Positions 40,203 to 50,019 of a DNA stretch of 64,000 bases are shown here, piece after piece (within the stretch, counting starts at the first letter, position 1; each line of letters opens with the position of its first letter). A program made the translations under genes and the position numbers. Source of the DNA: Bacteroidota bacterium (GTDB lineage Bacteria; Bacteroidota; Ignavibacteria; Tepidaquicellales; Tepidaquicellaceae); NCBI GenBank assembly GCA_018266835.1, contig JAFDZP010000005.1, forward strand, positions 434,001 through 498,000. The letters run 5' to 3'. The notes below the pieces were generated by a model. That model was not told where the DNA came from. It did not search any database and saw only the letters and a program-made list of their open reading frames with translations.

Positions 40203-40431
40203 AAAACTACCTCTCCAAACTAATTTCTCATTTCCCATCAATAATTGTCATTTTTCGTTCAATTATTTATTTGATAAAACAATAAAATAAAATCAACTTT
40301 ACATAATCTGGAAATAAATAATAGTATTAACATTTATTTATTTTCACTTCAAAAATTTTCGCGAAACTTTTGTAATTTCCCTTAAAAAACTCCCAAAAAT
40401 TCATTAAATTCGGTCAACTAAAGACTATAAA

Positions 40432-41376
40432 TTGGAACCGAAAATCTCACTTGCCATCCACGGCGGAGCAGGAACAATCCTCAAAGCCAACATGACTCCC
40501 GAGCTTGAAGCCGGGTACCGACATGCCCTTGGCTTTGCTCTCATGCGCGGCTGGCAAATCCTTGAAGCCGGCGGAAGCGCTATGGATGCAGTCGAAGCTG
40601 CCGTTATGGAAATGGAGCTCAATCCCCTTTTCAATGCGGGCAAGGGTTCGGTCTTTACCAATGAAGGTCTTATAGAAATGGATGCCTCGATAATGAACGG
40701 CGCTGACCTTACTGCTGGAGCAATAGCAGGGGTTAGGAACATAAAGCATCCCATAAAGCTTGCCCGCGCTGTGATGGAGAAATCGGAATTTGTAATGCTA
40801 TCCGGTAAGGGCGCTGAAGATTTTGCAAAGGAGAAAGGAATCGAAACCGAAAGCGATGAGTACTTTTTTACTCAGAGAAGATTTGACCAGCTTGAAAAAG
40901 CAAAGGCATCGGGGAAATCTTTTTTAGATCATACGACTGACTTCACAGGAGCAAAGAAAAAATTCGGGACCGTCGGCGCAGTGGCATTGGATGATCAGGG
41001 CAATCTTGCAGCGGCAACATCAACTGGAGGAATGACAAATAAAAAATACGGGCGCATCGGCGATACAGCTATAATCGGTGCAGGGACTTATGCAGAGAAC
41101 GGCGTAGCGGCGGTATCGTGCACCGGGGACGGCGAGTTTTTTATAAGGCAGTCGGTAGCTTATGATTTAGTTGCGCTAATGAAGTATAAGGAGCTCTCTT
41201 TGGGAGAAGCGGCAGAGTATGCAATATTCAACAATCTTAATTCAATCAAAGGAGAAGGCGGATTGATTGCAGTCGACAGTGAAGGAGATATTGAAATGGT
41301 TTTTAACAGCGAAGGAATGTACAGAGCATTCATCTCTCAGGGTAGAGAGATGGAAGTAAAAATTTATAAAGAGTAA
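40432..41376 (+). CDS. iaaA: Isoaspartyl peptidase / plant-type L-asparaginase, Ntn-hydrolase (314 aa)
   Basis: Members cleave themselves before a threonine and then hydrolyse isoaspartyl dipeptides and asparagine, helping to clear damaged protein. Here the site is Gly179-Thr180 in KFGTVGAVALD. Supporting residues are Thr198 (TSTGG), Arg208 and Asp211 (RIGDTAIIGAGTYA) and Thr231-Gly232 (CTGDGE). N-terminal AIHGGAG (8-14), MDAVEAAV and LNPLFNAGKGSVF complete the family pattern; length is normal. Start is TTG 40432 (LEPKISLAIHGG), since no ATG lies before the first motif. The only clear housekeeping-type enzyme in the window. Its stop lies 1 base from the stop of the convergent gene at 41378, with no terminator between. 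Confidence 0.93.
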   Translation: MEPKISLAIHGGAGTILKANMTPELEAGYRHALGFALMRGWQILEAGGSAMDAVEAAVMEMELNPLFNAGKGSVFTNEGLIEMDASIMNGADLTAGAIAGVRNIKHPIKLARAVMEKSEFVMLSGKGAEDFAKEKGIETESDEYFFTQRRFDQLEKAKASGKSFLDHTTDFTGAKKKFGTVGAVALDDQGNLAAATSTGGMTNKKYGRIGDTAIIGAGTYAENGVAAVSCTGDGEFFIRQSVAYDLVALMKYKELSLGEAAEYAIFNNLNSIKGEGGLIAVDSEGDIEMVFNSEGMYRAFISQGREMEVKIYKE

Positions 41377-41377
41377 A

Positions 41378-43477
41378 TTATTTTACCAATACCATCTTTC
41401 TTGTTTCTTGAAACTCCCCTGCATTTAACGTATAAAAATAAATTCCGCTTGGAAGATTGAATTCTGCTGAATTAAAATCAACTGCATAGGTGCCTGCGCT
41501 TTGCTTATCGTTTACCAGCGTAGCAACTTCCTTTCCTAGCAAATCAAAAACTTTTAATGTTACATAATTCGTATTTCGTAATTCGTAATTAATCCTCGTA
41601 GACGGATTGAAGGGATTGGGGTAGTTCTGGGAAAGAAAATATTTATCCGGTACAGGTAAGCTATTTTGCGTGAATCCTGTAAGCACACCGCCTGTTGTTG
41701 TTTTAAAAATACTTCCATCTGTACATATCAGCCAGCCGATTGAATCATTTACGAAAAATATTTTATTTGATGCAGAAAATACAGGGACTGAAATATCTCC
41801 CCAGCTCTGGCCGCCATTCGTTGTTTTACACATTGTACCGGAAGTTCCGCATGCATAACCTGTTTGTTCATTAAGAAAGTGGACATTGTTGAAAAAGTAA
41901 TTCATATTGTAATTTATCTGCATCCAGTTCAGACCTCCGTCGGTTGTTTTGCTAAGCCGGTAATATCCTGAACCGTAACCTGTATTTTCATTGAGGAAGA
42001 AAAGTGAACTATTTGTTGCACCGGAAGAAATAATTTCGCTCCAGCTCTCTCCGGCATTTGTTGTCTTGATAACAAAATCGTATCCGTCATACCCTGAACA
42101 AAAACCTGTTGCTTCGTTTAAAAAATATACCTTGCCGTAACTGAAGGCAGAAGGAATTGTCAGCTGAGTCCAACGCATACCTTCATCCGTTGTTTTGAAA
42201 AGTTTGCCATTCCCTGATAAAGTATATCCCGTTGAGGAGTTTACAAAAAATACTGAGCTGAAAATATTTTTCGGCAATCTGCTGACAGGTGTCTGCCAGT
42301 TAATTCCTCCATTAGTTGTTCTCATTATTGTTCCGTTATCTCCGCTTACCCACCCGGTCATTGGATTTAAAAAGTACATTTGTCTTAAGCGTTCATCCGT
42401 AAAAATTGGCAATAACTGCCAGTTACTTCCTCCGTTAGTAGTTTTCAAAAATACACCTGAATCCCCTATTATGTACCCTGTACTCTCATTGAAAAATTTA
42501 ACGTCCTCTAATGAACGCTGTGTGACTGAATTTGAATATGCCGTCCAGTTAGCCCCTCCATTAAGAGATCTGTATATTTTCATCTCGCCTGAAATCAGAA
42601 AATTTTTATCAGGTGCAACTGCCAGAATCTGAATAATAGTTGATACAGGTGATGAAATTAACGTCCAGTTAAGCCCTGAATTTTCTGTTTTGTATATCTG
42701 TCCTGAGTATAAAGTTGTATAGCCCGTTTGATTATTTAAGAAACTCATCGATTTAATTCCATACTGATAATCTGTGTGCAAACTTTGCTGCCAGTTCAAA
42801 CCGGAGTTTGTAGTTTTCCAGACATTTCTGTTTGTTGCAACATAACCTGTTTCAATATTAATAAAATCTGATGCATAAATTTGCGATGTTTCGGGTGTTA
42901 TTGGAAGCTCAGTCCAGTCCTGTCCTGTGTTAGTAGTTTTAAATATACTTCCATAATTTCCGATTGCGTACCCTGTACTTTGATTAAAAAATTTAAATCC
43001 CGTTACAGAAAAACTATACACTGAGTCCTTAGTCCAGTTCACACCTCCATTGGTACTTTTTGCAATTACTCCGTTCTCAAATCCTGCAAAGCCTGTATTT
43101 TGATCTATAAAATAAACAGAATTTATAGTTTGAGTGTAACCAATAAACTGAAGCTGCTGCCATGATGTTCCTCCATTGGTAGTTTTGACAAGTCTTCCGG
43201 TCATTCCGCAAGACCATCCTGTATTTATATCTAAGAAAAAAACATCCATAGCATAGAAATCTATTCCCGAGCCAATACTTGTCCATAAGTTTCCGCCATC
43301 AGTTGTCTTTATAACATTACCACCGCTGCCGCAAGCAAAGCCTGTATTTGAATTAAGCATAAAAATATTTCTTACCTGAGGATGATATGCAGTCGGATTC
43401 TGCACAACCCAAGCACTTTGAGAAAATGCATTTTGCCCTGCCCAAAAAATTAAAATTACTGCCAGAATTTTTTTCAT
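41378..43477 (-). CDS. T9SS double-propeller protein, array gene 13 (699 aa)
   Basis: Last gene of the minus-strand array. Signal peptide MKKILAVILIFWAGQNAFSQ; fourteen blades (IKTTDGGNLW, VKTTNGGTSW, AKSTNGGVNW ... CKTTNGGQSW, FKTTTGG). The sorting domain has the N-type variant, RINYELRNTNYVTLK, whose codons contain four 7-base repeats (41565-41592), and ends RKMVLVK. It abuts the convergent asparaginase gene. The blades are more regular than in the middle genes, with one acidic variant (KTTDEGMRW). Expected outside the cell or on its surface, binding partner unknown. Confidence 0.87.
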   Translation of the reverse strand: MKKILAVILIFWAGQNAFSQSAWVVQNPTAYHPQVRNIFMLNSNTGFACGSGGNVIKTTDGGNLWTSIGSGIDFYAMDVFFLDINTGWSCGMTGRLVKTTNGGTSWQQLQFIGYTQTINSVYFIDQNTGFAGFENGVIAKSTNGGVNWTKDSVYSFSVTGFKFFNQSTGYAIGNYGSIFKTTNTGQDWTELPITPETSQIYASDFINIETGYVATNRNVWKTTNSGLNWQQSLHTDYQYGIKSMSFLNNQTGYTTLYSGQIYKTENSGLNWTLISSPVSTIIQILAVAPDKNFLISGEMKIYRSLNGGANWTAYSNSVTQRSLEDVKFFNESTGYIIGDSGVFLKTTNGGSNWQLLPIFTDERLRQMYFLNPMTGWVSGDNGTIMRTTNGGINWQTPVSRLPKNIFSSVFFVNSSTGYTLSGNGKLFKTTDEGMRWTQLTIPSAFSYGKVYFLNEATGFCSGYDGYDFVIKTTNAGESWSEIISSGATNSSLFFLNENTGYGSGYYRLSKTTDGGLNWMQINYNMNYFFNNVHFLNEQTGYACGTSGTMCKTTNGGQSWGDISVPVFSASNKIFFVNDSIGWLICTDGSIFKTTTGGVLTGFTQNSLPVPDKYFLSQNYPNPFNPSTRINYELRNTNYVTLKVFDLLGKEVATLVNDKQSAGTYAVDFNSAEFNLPSGIYFYTLNAGEFQETRKMVLVK

Positions 43478-43501
43478 AACAAGTTTTCCGTTTGAAAAAT
43501 T

Positions 43502-44404
43502 TTACTTTACTAAAATCATTTTTCTTGTCTCTTTAAACTCCCCTGCATTCAGTGTATAAAAATAAATTCCGCTGGGGAGATTGAACTCCGCTGAATTAAA
43601 ATCCACTGCATAGCTGCCTGGATTTTGTTTTTCGTTTACAAGAGTTGCAACTTCCTTCCCCTGCAAATCAAAAATTCTTAATGTAGTAAACCTGGCAACT
43701 GACAACTGATAATGGATAACTGTACTTGGGTTGAACGGGTTGGGATAGTTTTGGGAAAGGGAAAAATTTTCCGGAATAATTTCAGATAACAATTTAACCG
43801 TTGTTAAATTTGTATCTCCATAAACAATACCATTTAAAATACATCCTTTTAATGTATGTGAAGTTTGAGCCCCACCTCCTGATATGATTTTGTAAACCAT
43901 TCCAAAACCTGAATCATATCGTCGATTCTCATAATAAAAATTATTTCCGTATTCAAATACTTTTGATTGAACATTTAAATTAAAAATAGTATGGTTTAAA
44001 ATTGTCGTGCATGTGAAAGATAATGGTCCGCAGCCAATTGTGCTATATCCTACAGAAGCTTTCAGACTGTCAAAAAGTTTCTCTTTATAATAAGCAGGAC
44101 AAGAGTTAGAAGGGTCAAAAGTAAACAAGATACCTGATACTGTATCTACTCTCCACCAATAATTTTGATATCCACAGAATTCTGTCATGTGATAATATTT
44201 TTTATCACCAACTACAGTATCCTTCTGAATAGTGGTTCGATAGTGCCATAGATTCCAGCCGGGTCCGTTTTCATGGGTGTACCCTTCAAAAACAAAAACA
44301 TTTCCTATTTTAAGAGGGAAATTTGAAGTTACATTTCCTTGACTAAAAGCACTTACTGCATATAAAAAAATTGTAATAGTTAAAATCAATTTTCCCTTCT
44401 TCAT
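43502..44404 (-). CDS. T9SS-sorted protein with WWRVD/cysteine domain, array gene 12 (300 aa)
   Basis: Signal peptide MKKGKLILTITIFLYAVSAFSQ, a domain of about 190 residues, then the sorting domain ([21 protein letters not shown]-type variant, with heptamers at 43695-43722). The central domain is not a propeller. It contains FPLKIGNVFVFEGY, YQNYWWRVDTVSGILFTFD, NSCPAYYKEKLFDSLKA and ILNHTIFN, which recur almost in order in the gene at 60140. Its paired cysteines probably form disulphides outside the cell. No known domain recognised. It lies between propeller genes with 24- and 10-base gaps, so it is expressed with them. Confidence 0.82.
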   Translation of the reverse strand: MKKGKLILTITIFLYAVSAFSQGNVTSNFPLKIGNVFVFEGYTHENGPGWNLWHYRTTIQKDTVVGDKKYYHMTEFCGYQNYWWRVDTVSGILFTFDPSNSCPAYYKEKLFDSLKASVGYSTIGCGPLSFTCTTILNHTIFNLNVQSKVFEYGNNFYYENRRYDSGFGMVYKIISGGGAQTSHTLKGCILNGIVYGDTNLTTVKLLSEIIPENFSLSQNYPNPFNPSTVIHYQLSVARFTTLRIFDLQGKEVATLVNEKQNPGSYAVDFNSAEFNLPSGIYFYTLNAGEFKETRKMILVK

Positions 44405-44414
44405 AAAATAAATT

Positions 44415-45683
44415 TTATTTTATTAAAATCATCTTTCTTGTCTCTTTAAACTCTCCCGCATTCAGAGTATAAAAATATATTCCGCTGGGGAGGTTAAACT
44501 CTGCTGAATTAAAATCCACCGCATAGCTGCCTGCATTTTGCTTTTCGTTTACCAGAGTCCCCACTTCCTTACCGAGTAAATCAAAAACTTTCAAGCTTAC
44601 GTAATTTGTATTTCGTAATTCGTAATTAATTCTCGTAGTTGGATTGAACGGGTTGGGGTAATTTTGCTTTAACGAATATTTATCGGGTACAACAGAAGAA
44701 ATTTGCTGTACAGCTATCACTCCGCCGTCTGTTGTTTTTAATATTTTGGCTGTACTTCCGTCATTTGGAATTCGGCCGCCTACTATAAATCCGGTATTTA
44801 TATTTACAAAACATATTGACCTTAAAAAGAAAGATGATTCAGGCAAGCTTTGTGTTTGCCATGTTGCTCCGCCATTTGTTGTTACTGCACCCGGTATGTA
44901 AACTCTTGAAGCCGATAGTACTTCAATACAATTTATTTGCCCTGAAGTGTAAACCTGTGACCAGTTTACTCCTCCATTGGTAGTTTTTACGACACCGCTG
45001 AATAAGGTTGAGCCGTACCCGGTATTTTCATCGGCAAATTTCATTTCAGTTATATATATCCCATTCAATAAATAATTAGTAGCCCAGTTAGCCCCGCCGT
45101 CAGTTGTTTTGTAGATTCTGGTTGAGTAACTCGAAAAAGGACCTGCAGAAATATACGTAGATGCACACGCTAATCCTGTGGAAGAGTTAGGAAAGTAAAA
45201 TGATTCTATCCTTGTATCCAAATCTTCAATTACCTGAAGGACCATACTCCAGCTTACACCTTTGTTCGTAGTTTTATAAACTTTTCCCTGATATGAGCCT
45301 GCAAAGCCTGTATTCACATCAAAGAATTTTAGGCTGACGATATCAGCGGGAAATTCATATAAAGAATCCCATGCCGTTCCGCCCGAATAAGTTCTGATTA
45401 GAGTTCCTCCTGTTGAACCCACTGAGTATGCCGTATCCTTATTTAAAAAATAAGCAGTATAAAAAAGTGCGCGCGGGAATGTGTAAATCTGCCAACTTAA
45501 ACCTAAATTTGATGTTTTGAAAACCTGTCCCGCTCTTAAAGCATAACCTTTAGAAATATCAGGAAAGCCAACATAATAGAAACCCGAAACTGTATCACTT
45601 GAAAACTGCAAATTCCAGCCGGGCTGGGCTTTTACTGATGATAGCATTACAAATAGCAGAAGACATAAAATAAGCTTTCTCAT
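44415..45683 (-). CDS. T9SS single-propeller protein, array gene 11 (422 aa)
   Basis: Signal peptide MRKLILCLLLFVMLSSVKA|QPGW. Seven blades: FKTSNLGLSW, RTYSGGTAW, YKTTNKGVSW, YKTTDGGANW, VKTTNGGVNW, the shortened TTNGGATW, and LKTTDGG. The sorting domain has the N-type variant (RINYELRNTNYVSLK) and ends RKMILIK. In length and blade order (including a shortened sixth blade) it matches the gene at 61109, which stands in the same place next to a WWRVD-type gene. The pair of genes 43502+44415 therefore mirrors 60140+61109, suggesting block duplication. Confidence 0.86.
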   Translation of the reverse strand: MRKLILCLLLFVMLSSVKAQPGWNLQFSSDTVSGFYYVGFPDISKGYALRAGQVFKTSNLGLSWQIYTFPRALFYTAYFLNKDTAYSVGSTGGTLIRTYSGGTAWDSLYEFPADIVSLKFFDVNTGFAGSYQGKVYKTTNKGVSWSMVLQVIEDLDTRIESFYFPNSSTGLACASTYISAGPFSSYSTRIYKTTDGGANWATNYLLNGIYITEMKFADENTGYGSTLFSGVVKTTNGGVNWSQVYTSGQINCIEVLSASRVYIPGAVTTNGGATWQTQSLPESSFFLRSICFVNINTGFIVGGRIPNDGSTAKILKTTDGGVIAVQQISSVVPDKYSLKQNYPNPFNPTTRINYELRNTNYVSLKVFDLLGKEVGTLVNEKQNAGSYAVDFNSAEFNLPSGIYFYTLNAGEFKETRKMILIK

Positions 45684-45716
45684 GGCTGCATTATTTTAGT
45701 TTTAGAATTTATTTTT

Positions 45717-47873
45717 TTATTTAATTAAAACCATTTTTTTTGTCTCTTTAAACTCCCCTGTGTTAAGAGTATAAAAATAAATTCCGCTGGGGAGACTGAA
45801 CTCCGATGAGTTAAAATCTATTGCATAGCTGCCTGCATTTTGTTTTTCGTTTACAAGAGTCGCAACTTCCTTTCCAAGCAAATCAAAAACTTTGAGTGTA
45901 ACAAATCCCGATGATTTAATTTCATAATTTATTTTTGTTGATGGGTTGAAGGGGTTGGGGTAGTTTTGGTGTAGTAAAAAATGGTCAGGGATTTCAGAAG
46001 ATGTATTTGAGACGAAAACATTTCCTGCATCTGTTGTTCTTAGAATTGTTCCGGTTTCCCCTACTATATATCCGGTATTTAAATCGGTAAATACTAAATC
46101 ATTCAAGCCATACTCGCAATAAATATTTTGAGCTGTCCAACTACTGCCTCCATTTGAAGTGAAACTAAGTTTTCTATTACTCAAAACATAACCTTTATTC
46201 ACGTCAAAAAAATAAATTGAATTAATAGCTGAATCTGCACTCGTTGGGATTAGACTCCAGTTTTGTCCTCCGTTTGTAGTAAAAGCTAAATTAACTGAAT
46301 TTCCGGAAGCATATCCTGTTAATTCATTAAAAAATTTTACATTAGTGAAACTATTACTAGTATTTACCGGAACATTAATCCAATTAATTCCGCCGTTAGT
46401 TGTTTTAACAATTTTACCTGAGTCTCCGCTAACATAGCCTGTAAGTTCATTTAAAAAACAATTTTTGTAAAGTATACTGTTTCTATTCGGAGCCTCATAA
46501 ATTGATGTCCAATTTAATCCACCATTAGTAGTTTTTAAAATAGCTTCACGTTGTGTAGTAACTGTTTCCATACTTCCTGAAATATAACCTGTATTAATAT
46601 TTGTAAAACTTACACCTTTAACGAGATATTGACTGCTTGAATAAATATTGCTCCAATTCGCTCCTGCATCGGTTGTTTTATAAATTCCGCCATAAACCCA
46701 AAAGAAAGGCGGAACTGGTGATCCGTCTTTTTTAGTTATCGAAGCAAAGCCTGTTAAGCTATCCAGAAATATTGCATCTGAAAAATCTTTGCCGTTATTT
46801 ATCCATTCAGAAGACCATCCATCACCTCCGTTTGTTGTCCTTAGAAAATTGCCTGTTACTCCAAAGGCTAAAACAGAATTAAATCCTATTTTTTTAACTA
46901 CGCTTAGTTTGCCTAATTTCTCTGAATTATATTTCCATTGCCAATTTTCACCTGAATTTGATGAAGAGAATACTAAGCCATTCGTTCCAACAATAACTCC
47001 ATTACCGGAGGTTGAGAATGACATTCCTAAGAATGGTACAATCCATAAATGTGCATGGTCGAATACATCATACCAAAAATTCCCGCCATTTGTAGTTTTA
47101 TAAATACCAGCCGTACCTAATGTTACAATGTTCAAAGAATCAAATGGCATAATTTCATATATATCAGCTGGTATATCTCTGCTTACCTTCCAGTTCCCTC
47201 CCCCATTATTAGTATATGCAATTTTAGAATTACCGCATAGATACCGCTTATTGAGATTACTTTTGTCAATGTATACATTGTGCCATAATACGTTAGGTAA
47301 TTCAATTGTTTGCCAGCTTCCTTCGCTAACAATATAATTAGCTTCACAAAAGACGTAAAACTGATTTTCGTTAATCATACTTACATTTCTTATACTTCTT
47401 ACATTAAATGGTGTTGTTATACTAATCCAGTTTAAACCACCATTAGTTGTTTTATAAAGCAGAGAATTAAAACCGGCAATGATTCCATTATTTGCATCGA
47501 AAAAAGACATTGTAGTTACATTGCCGGTTGTAGGACTATTTATAACAGACCAATTTATTCCCCCATCAACTGTTCTAATTTTATATCCGGAAGTACTTAC
47601 TACAATCCCGGTTAACGCATTTGAGAAATACATTTTTATAAAATTTTCAGTAGTAGTTAAATTAATCCGTTGCCAGTTTGATCCTGCATTGCTCGATTTT
47701 AAAATTGTTCCATAATTCCCAACTGCTATTACTACGTTTTCATTGATGAACTGACAATCGTTTAAAGAATTTCCTTGCGGAGTTGGGTTTACCCACTGCC
47801 ACCCGCTCTGCGCAATTACATTTCCTGTGAAAATCAACATCACCAATATTAAAACTAATTTTTGCTTTCTCAT
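45717..47873 (-). CDS. T9SS double-propeller protein, array gene 10 (718 aa)
   Basis: Signal peptide MRKQKLVLILVMLIFTGNVIA|QSGW, almost the same as that of the genes at 50020 and 60140. Fourteen blades are countable; the fourth is degenerate (SEGSWQTIEL) and the fifth has YTNNGGGNW. The sorting domain is the E-type variant (KINYEIKSSGFVTLK), identical in wording to the next gene downstream of it at 47906, and ends KKMVLIK. Gaps of 33 and 32 bases to its neighbours have nearly the same sequence, so the duplication unit included the spacer. Confidence 0.87.
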   Translation of the reverse strand: MRKQKLVLILVMLIFTGNVIAQSGWQWVNPTPQGNSLNDCQFINENVVIAVGNYGTILKSSNAGSNWQRINLTTTENFIKMYFSNALTGIVVSTSGYKIRTVDGGINWSVINSPTTGNVTTMSFFDANNGIIAGFNSLLYKTTNGGLNWISITTPFNVRSIRNVSMINENQFYVFCEANYIVSEGSWQTIELPNVLWHNVYIDKSNLNKRYLCGNSKIAYTNNGGGNWKVSRDIPADIYEIMPFDSLNIVTLGTAGIYKTTNGGNFWYDVFDHAHLWIVPFLGMSFSTSGNGVIVGTNGLVFSSSNSGENWQWKYNSEKLGKLSVVKKIGFNSVLAFGVTGNFLRTTNGGDGWSSEWINNGKDFSDAIFLDSLTGFASITKKDGSPVPPFFWVYGGIYKTTDAGANWSNIYSSSQYLVKGVSFTNINTGYISGSMETVTTQREAILKTTNGGLNWTSIYEAPNRNSILYKNCFLNELTGYVSGDSGKIVKTTNGGINWINVPVNTSNSFTNVKFFNELTGYASGNSVNLAFTTNGGQNWSLIPTSADSAINSIYFFDVNKGYVLSNRKLSFTSNGGSSWTAQNIYCEYGLNDLVFTDLNTGYIVGETGTILRTTDAGNVFVSNTSSEIPDHFLLHQNYPNPFNPSTKINYEIKSSGFVTLKVFDLLGKEVATLVNEKQNAGSYAIDFNSSEFSLPSGIYFYTLNTGEFKETKKMVLIK

Positions 47874-47905
47874 AGCTGTATTGTTTTAGTTATAGGGTTC
47901 ATTTT

Positions 47906-50008
47906 TTATTTTATTAGCACCATTTTTCTTGTCTCTTTAAACTCCCCTGCGTTCAGAGTGTAAAAGTAAATTCCGCTTCGTAGATTGAATTCCGACGAAT
48001 TAAAATCAACTGCGTAGCTGCCTGCATTTTGTTTTTCGTCTACAAGTGTTGCAACTTCCTTTCCAAGCAAATCAAAAACTTTGAGTGTAACAAATCCCGA
48101 TGATTTAATTTCATAATTTATTTTTGTAGAAGGATTGAACGGGTTTGGATAGTTTTGGGAAAGAGAATAGTTATCCGGAATTTCTGATGATACCGAAGAA
48201 ATAAAAACATTTCCTCCGTTAGTAGTTCGTAAAACTATACCTGCTTCTCCCGTAACCCAACCTGAATTTGAATTTATAAAATTTATTTTTGTTAAAGGTA
48301 TTCCGTTAGAACTTGCTGCGATAGACCAGGTTTCACAACAATTTGTAGAGTATAGAATATTTGAACCGCTTACGCACCATGCTATTGAATCATTTACAAA
48401 TTGTAATGAGCTGACATTTGAAATATTATTTATAGTTCTCCAGTTAGCTCCGCTATTAGTTGTTTTAAACAAATAGCTCCCCAAAAAAACACCAGTTGTA
48501 GCATTAATAAATCTTAGCTTTCCGTTTGTTGTAGGAGTAGTATAAATTGTCCAGTTGGTACCTCCATTTGTTGTTGCCTGTAATTTTACAGGGATAACAT
48601 CAGTTAAAAGCCAGCCTGTATTCTGATTTATAAAAAATGTACTTTTTGAACCATATTGGGCAAATTCTACCCAATCTAGTCCGCCGTTTACTGTCTTATA
48701 TGACCTGTTTGCGTATTCACAAGTCGCCCATCCGGTTTGAGAATTGATAAAACAAAAATCAGATATTCCTCCGCCGAGTAATTGCATCCTTTCTGAAAAG
48801 TTAATTCCTCCGTTTGTTGATTTATAAACTACCGCCCCTGATGAAATACCATTTGGTGCATATCCTCCAATAAGAATTGTATCATTACTAAGTGCTTCAA
48901 TTGTAAAAATTTTAACTCCTTGAGGCAAGGTGCTTATTATCCAGTTGTTTCCGCTGTTTGTCGTTTTCTTAAGAATATTATTTCCTCCGCTCCAACCCGT
49001 ATTAGAGTTTATGAAATCAAGAGCAATATTATTTTCAGGAGTTGGATTAGTTATATAGTTAATCCAATTTGCACCCCAATTGTTGGTTTTCAAAATACTC
49101 CCTCTGTTTGAAACACAATAACCATTCAAGCTGTCATTAAAGAACATAGCAGTATTAACCATTTGACCGTATGACTGAGCAGCAGAGGTCCAGTTTACTC
49201 CTCCATTTGTTGTTTTATAAAATAAATTTTCAGAAGAAAATGCACAGCCTTGTAAACTATCCCGGAAATAAAGAGAGTTAATTTTGACACCGGGAATTTC
49301 ACAGATTATATTCCAGTTTGTGCCACCATTTGTTGTCTTTACTAAAGCATTAGGAATTCCTCCGTTAAAATACCAGCCGAGCAAACTATCTAAAAAATAT
49401 ATAGAAGTTGCGACTCCCATATTATTGGGAATCGTTGACCAATTTACCCCGCCATTCAATGTCTTGGCTACAAAATTATCACCAATCATAATACCTGAGA
49501 AATTATCAAAATATTTTATGTAATATGTGGGAGTTCCTGCCGTCAATGAATTTTGAACTATCCAGTTAGTTCCGCCGTTGGTTGTAATACTATAATTATT
49601 GTTAACCCCGCAAATTGCTCCAGTATTGGCATCTCTAAACTTAATTGAGTACAAATCAACTGTCAAACCACTGTTTTCAGAGGTCCAGTTATCTCCACCA
49701 TTAGTGCTTTTCAAAACTTTCCCCCCTGTACCGCAAACCCATCCTGTTAAATCATTTGCAAAGTAAATAGAATAAATGTCGAATATCGCTCCCGCATCTG
49801 AAATTGCCCAATTAAATCCTGCATTAGTTGTCTTCAAAATTTTACCATTTGCTCCGGCAATCCATCCTGTATTTATATTAATAAAATAAACAGAATTGTT
49901 ACTAACCGCAAAAGGTCTGGGATTTAGCAACTGCCATTCAACCTGTGAAAACAAATTTTCGTGGCAAATAAACAGAATAAATATTAAAAGTACTTTGAGA
50001 TTTCTCAT
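47906..50008 (-). CDS. T9SS double-propeller protein, array gene 9 (700 aa)
   Basis: Signal peptide MRNLKVLLIFILFICHENLF|SQ. Fourteen blades from LKTTNAGFNW, LKSTNGGDNW and ITTNGGTNW to FKTTNSGANW, YSTNCCETW and LRTTNGG; the thirteenth carries a Cys-Cys pair that is unique in the array. Opens QVEWQLLNPRPFAVSN in place of the usual SGWQW..P..QG. E-type sorting domain with one change (VDEKQNAG for VNEKQNAG, and NLRSGIYF). 11 bases from the next gene. Confidence 0.87.
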   Translation of the reverse strand: MRNLKVLLIFILFICHENLFSQVEWQLLNPRPFAVSNNSVYFININTGWIAGANGKILKTTNAGFNWAISDAGAIFDIYSIYFANDLTGWVCGTGGKVLKSTNGGDNWTSENSGLTVDLYSIKFRDANTGAICGVNNNYSITTNGGTNWIVQNSLTAGTPTYYIKYFDNFSGIMIGDNFVAKTLNGGVNWSTIPNNMGVATSIYFLDSLLGWYFNGGIPNALVKTTNGGTNWNIICEIPGVKINSLYFRDSLQGCAFSSENLFYKTTNGGVNWTSAAQSYGQMVNTAMFFNDSLNGYCVSNRGSILKTNNWGANWINYITNPTPENNIALDFINSNTGWSGGNNILKKTTNSGNNWIISTLPQGVKIFTIEALSNDTILIGGYAPNGISSGAVVYKSTNGGINFSERMQLLGGGISDFCFINSQTGWATCEYANRSYKTVNGGLDWVEFAQYGSKSTFFINQNTGWLLTDVIPVKLQATTNGGTNWTIYTTPTTNGKLRFINATTGVFLGSYLFKTTNSGANWRTINNISNVSSLQFVNDSIAWCVSGSNILYSTNCCETWSIAASSNGIPLTKINFINSNSGWVTGEAGIVLRTTNGGNVFISSVSSEIPDNYSLSQNYPNPFNPSTKINYEIKSSGFVTLKVFDLLGKEVATLVDEKQNAGSYAVDFNSSEFNLRSGIYFYTLNAGEFKETRKMVLIK

Positions 50009-50019
50009 AGCGGGATGTT

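Noticed and set aside
40425..40754. Antisense frames opposite the asparaginase gene
   Set aside because: They lie fully within a highly conserved enzyme gene on the other strand and show no motif of their own.
41670..49523. Antisense frames of 60-145 residues opposite the propeller array (for example 42195-42632)
   Set aside because: They are rich in repeated PPLVVL-type strings, the reverse reading of the TTNGG blade codons. The open frames follow from the repeats, not from coding.
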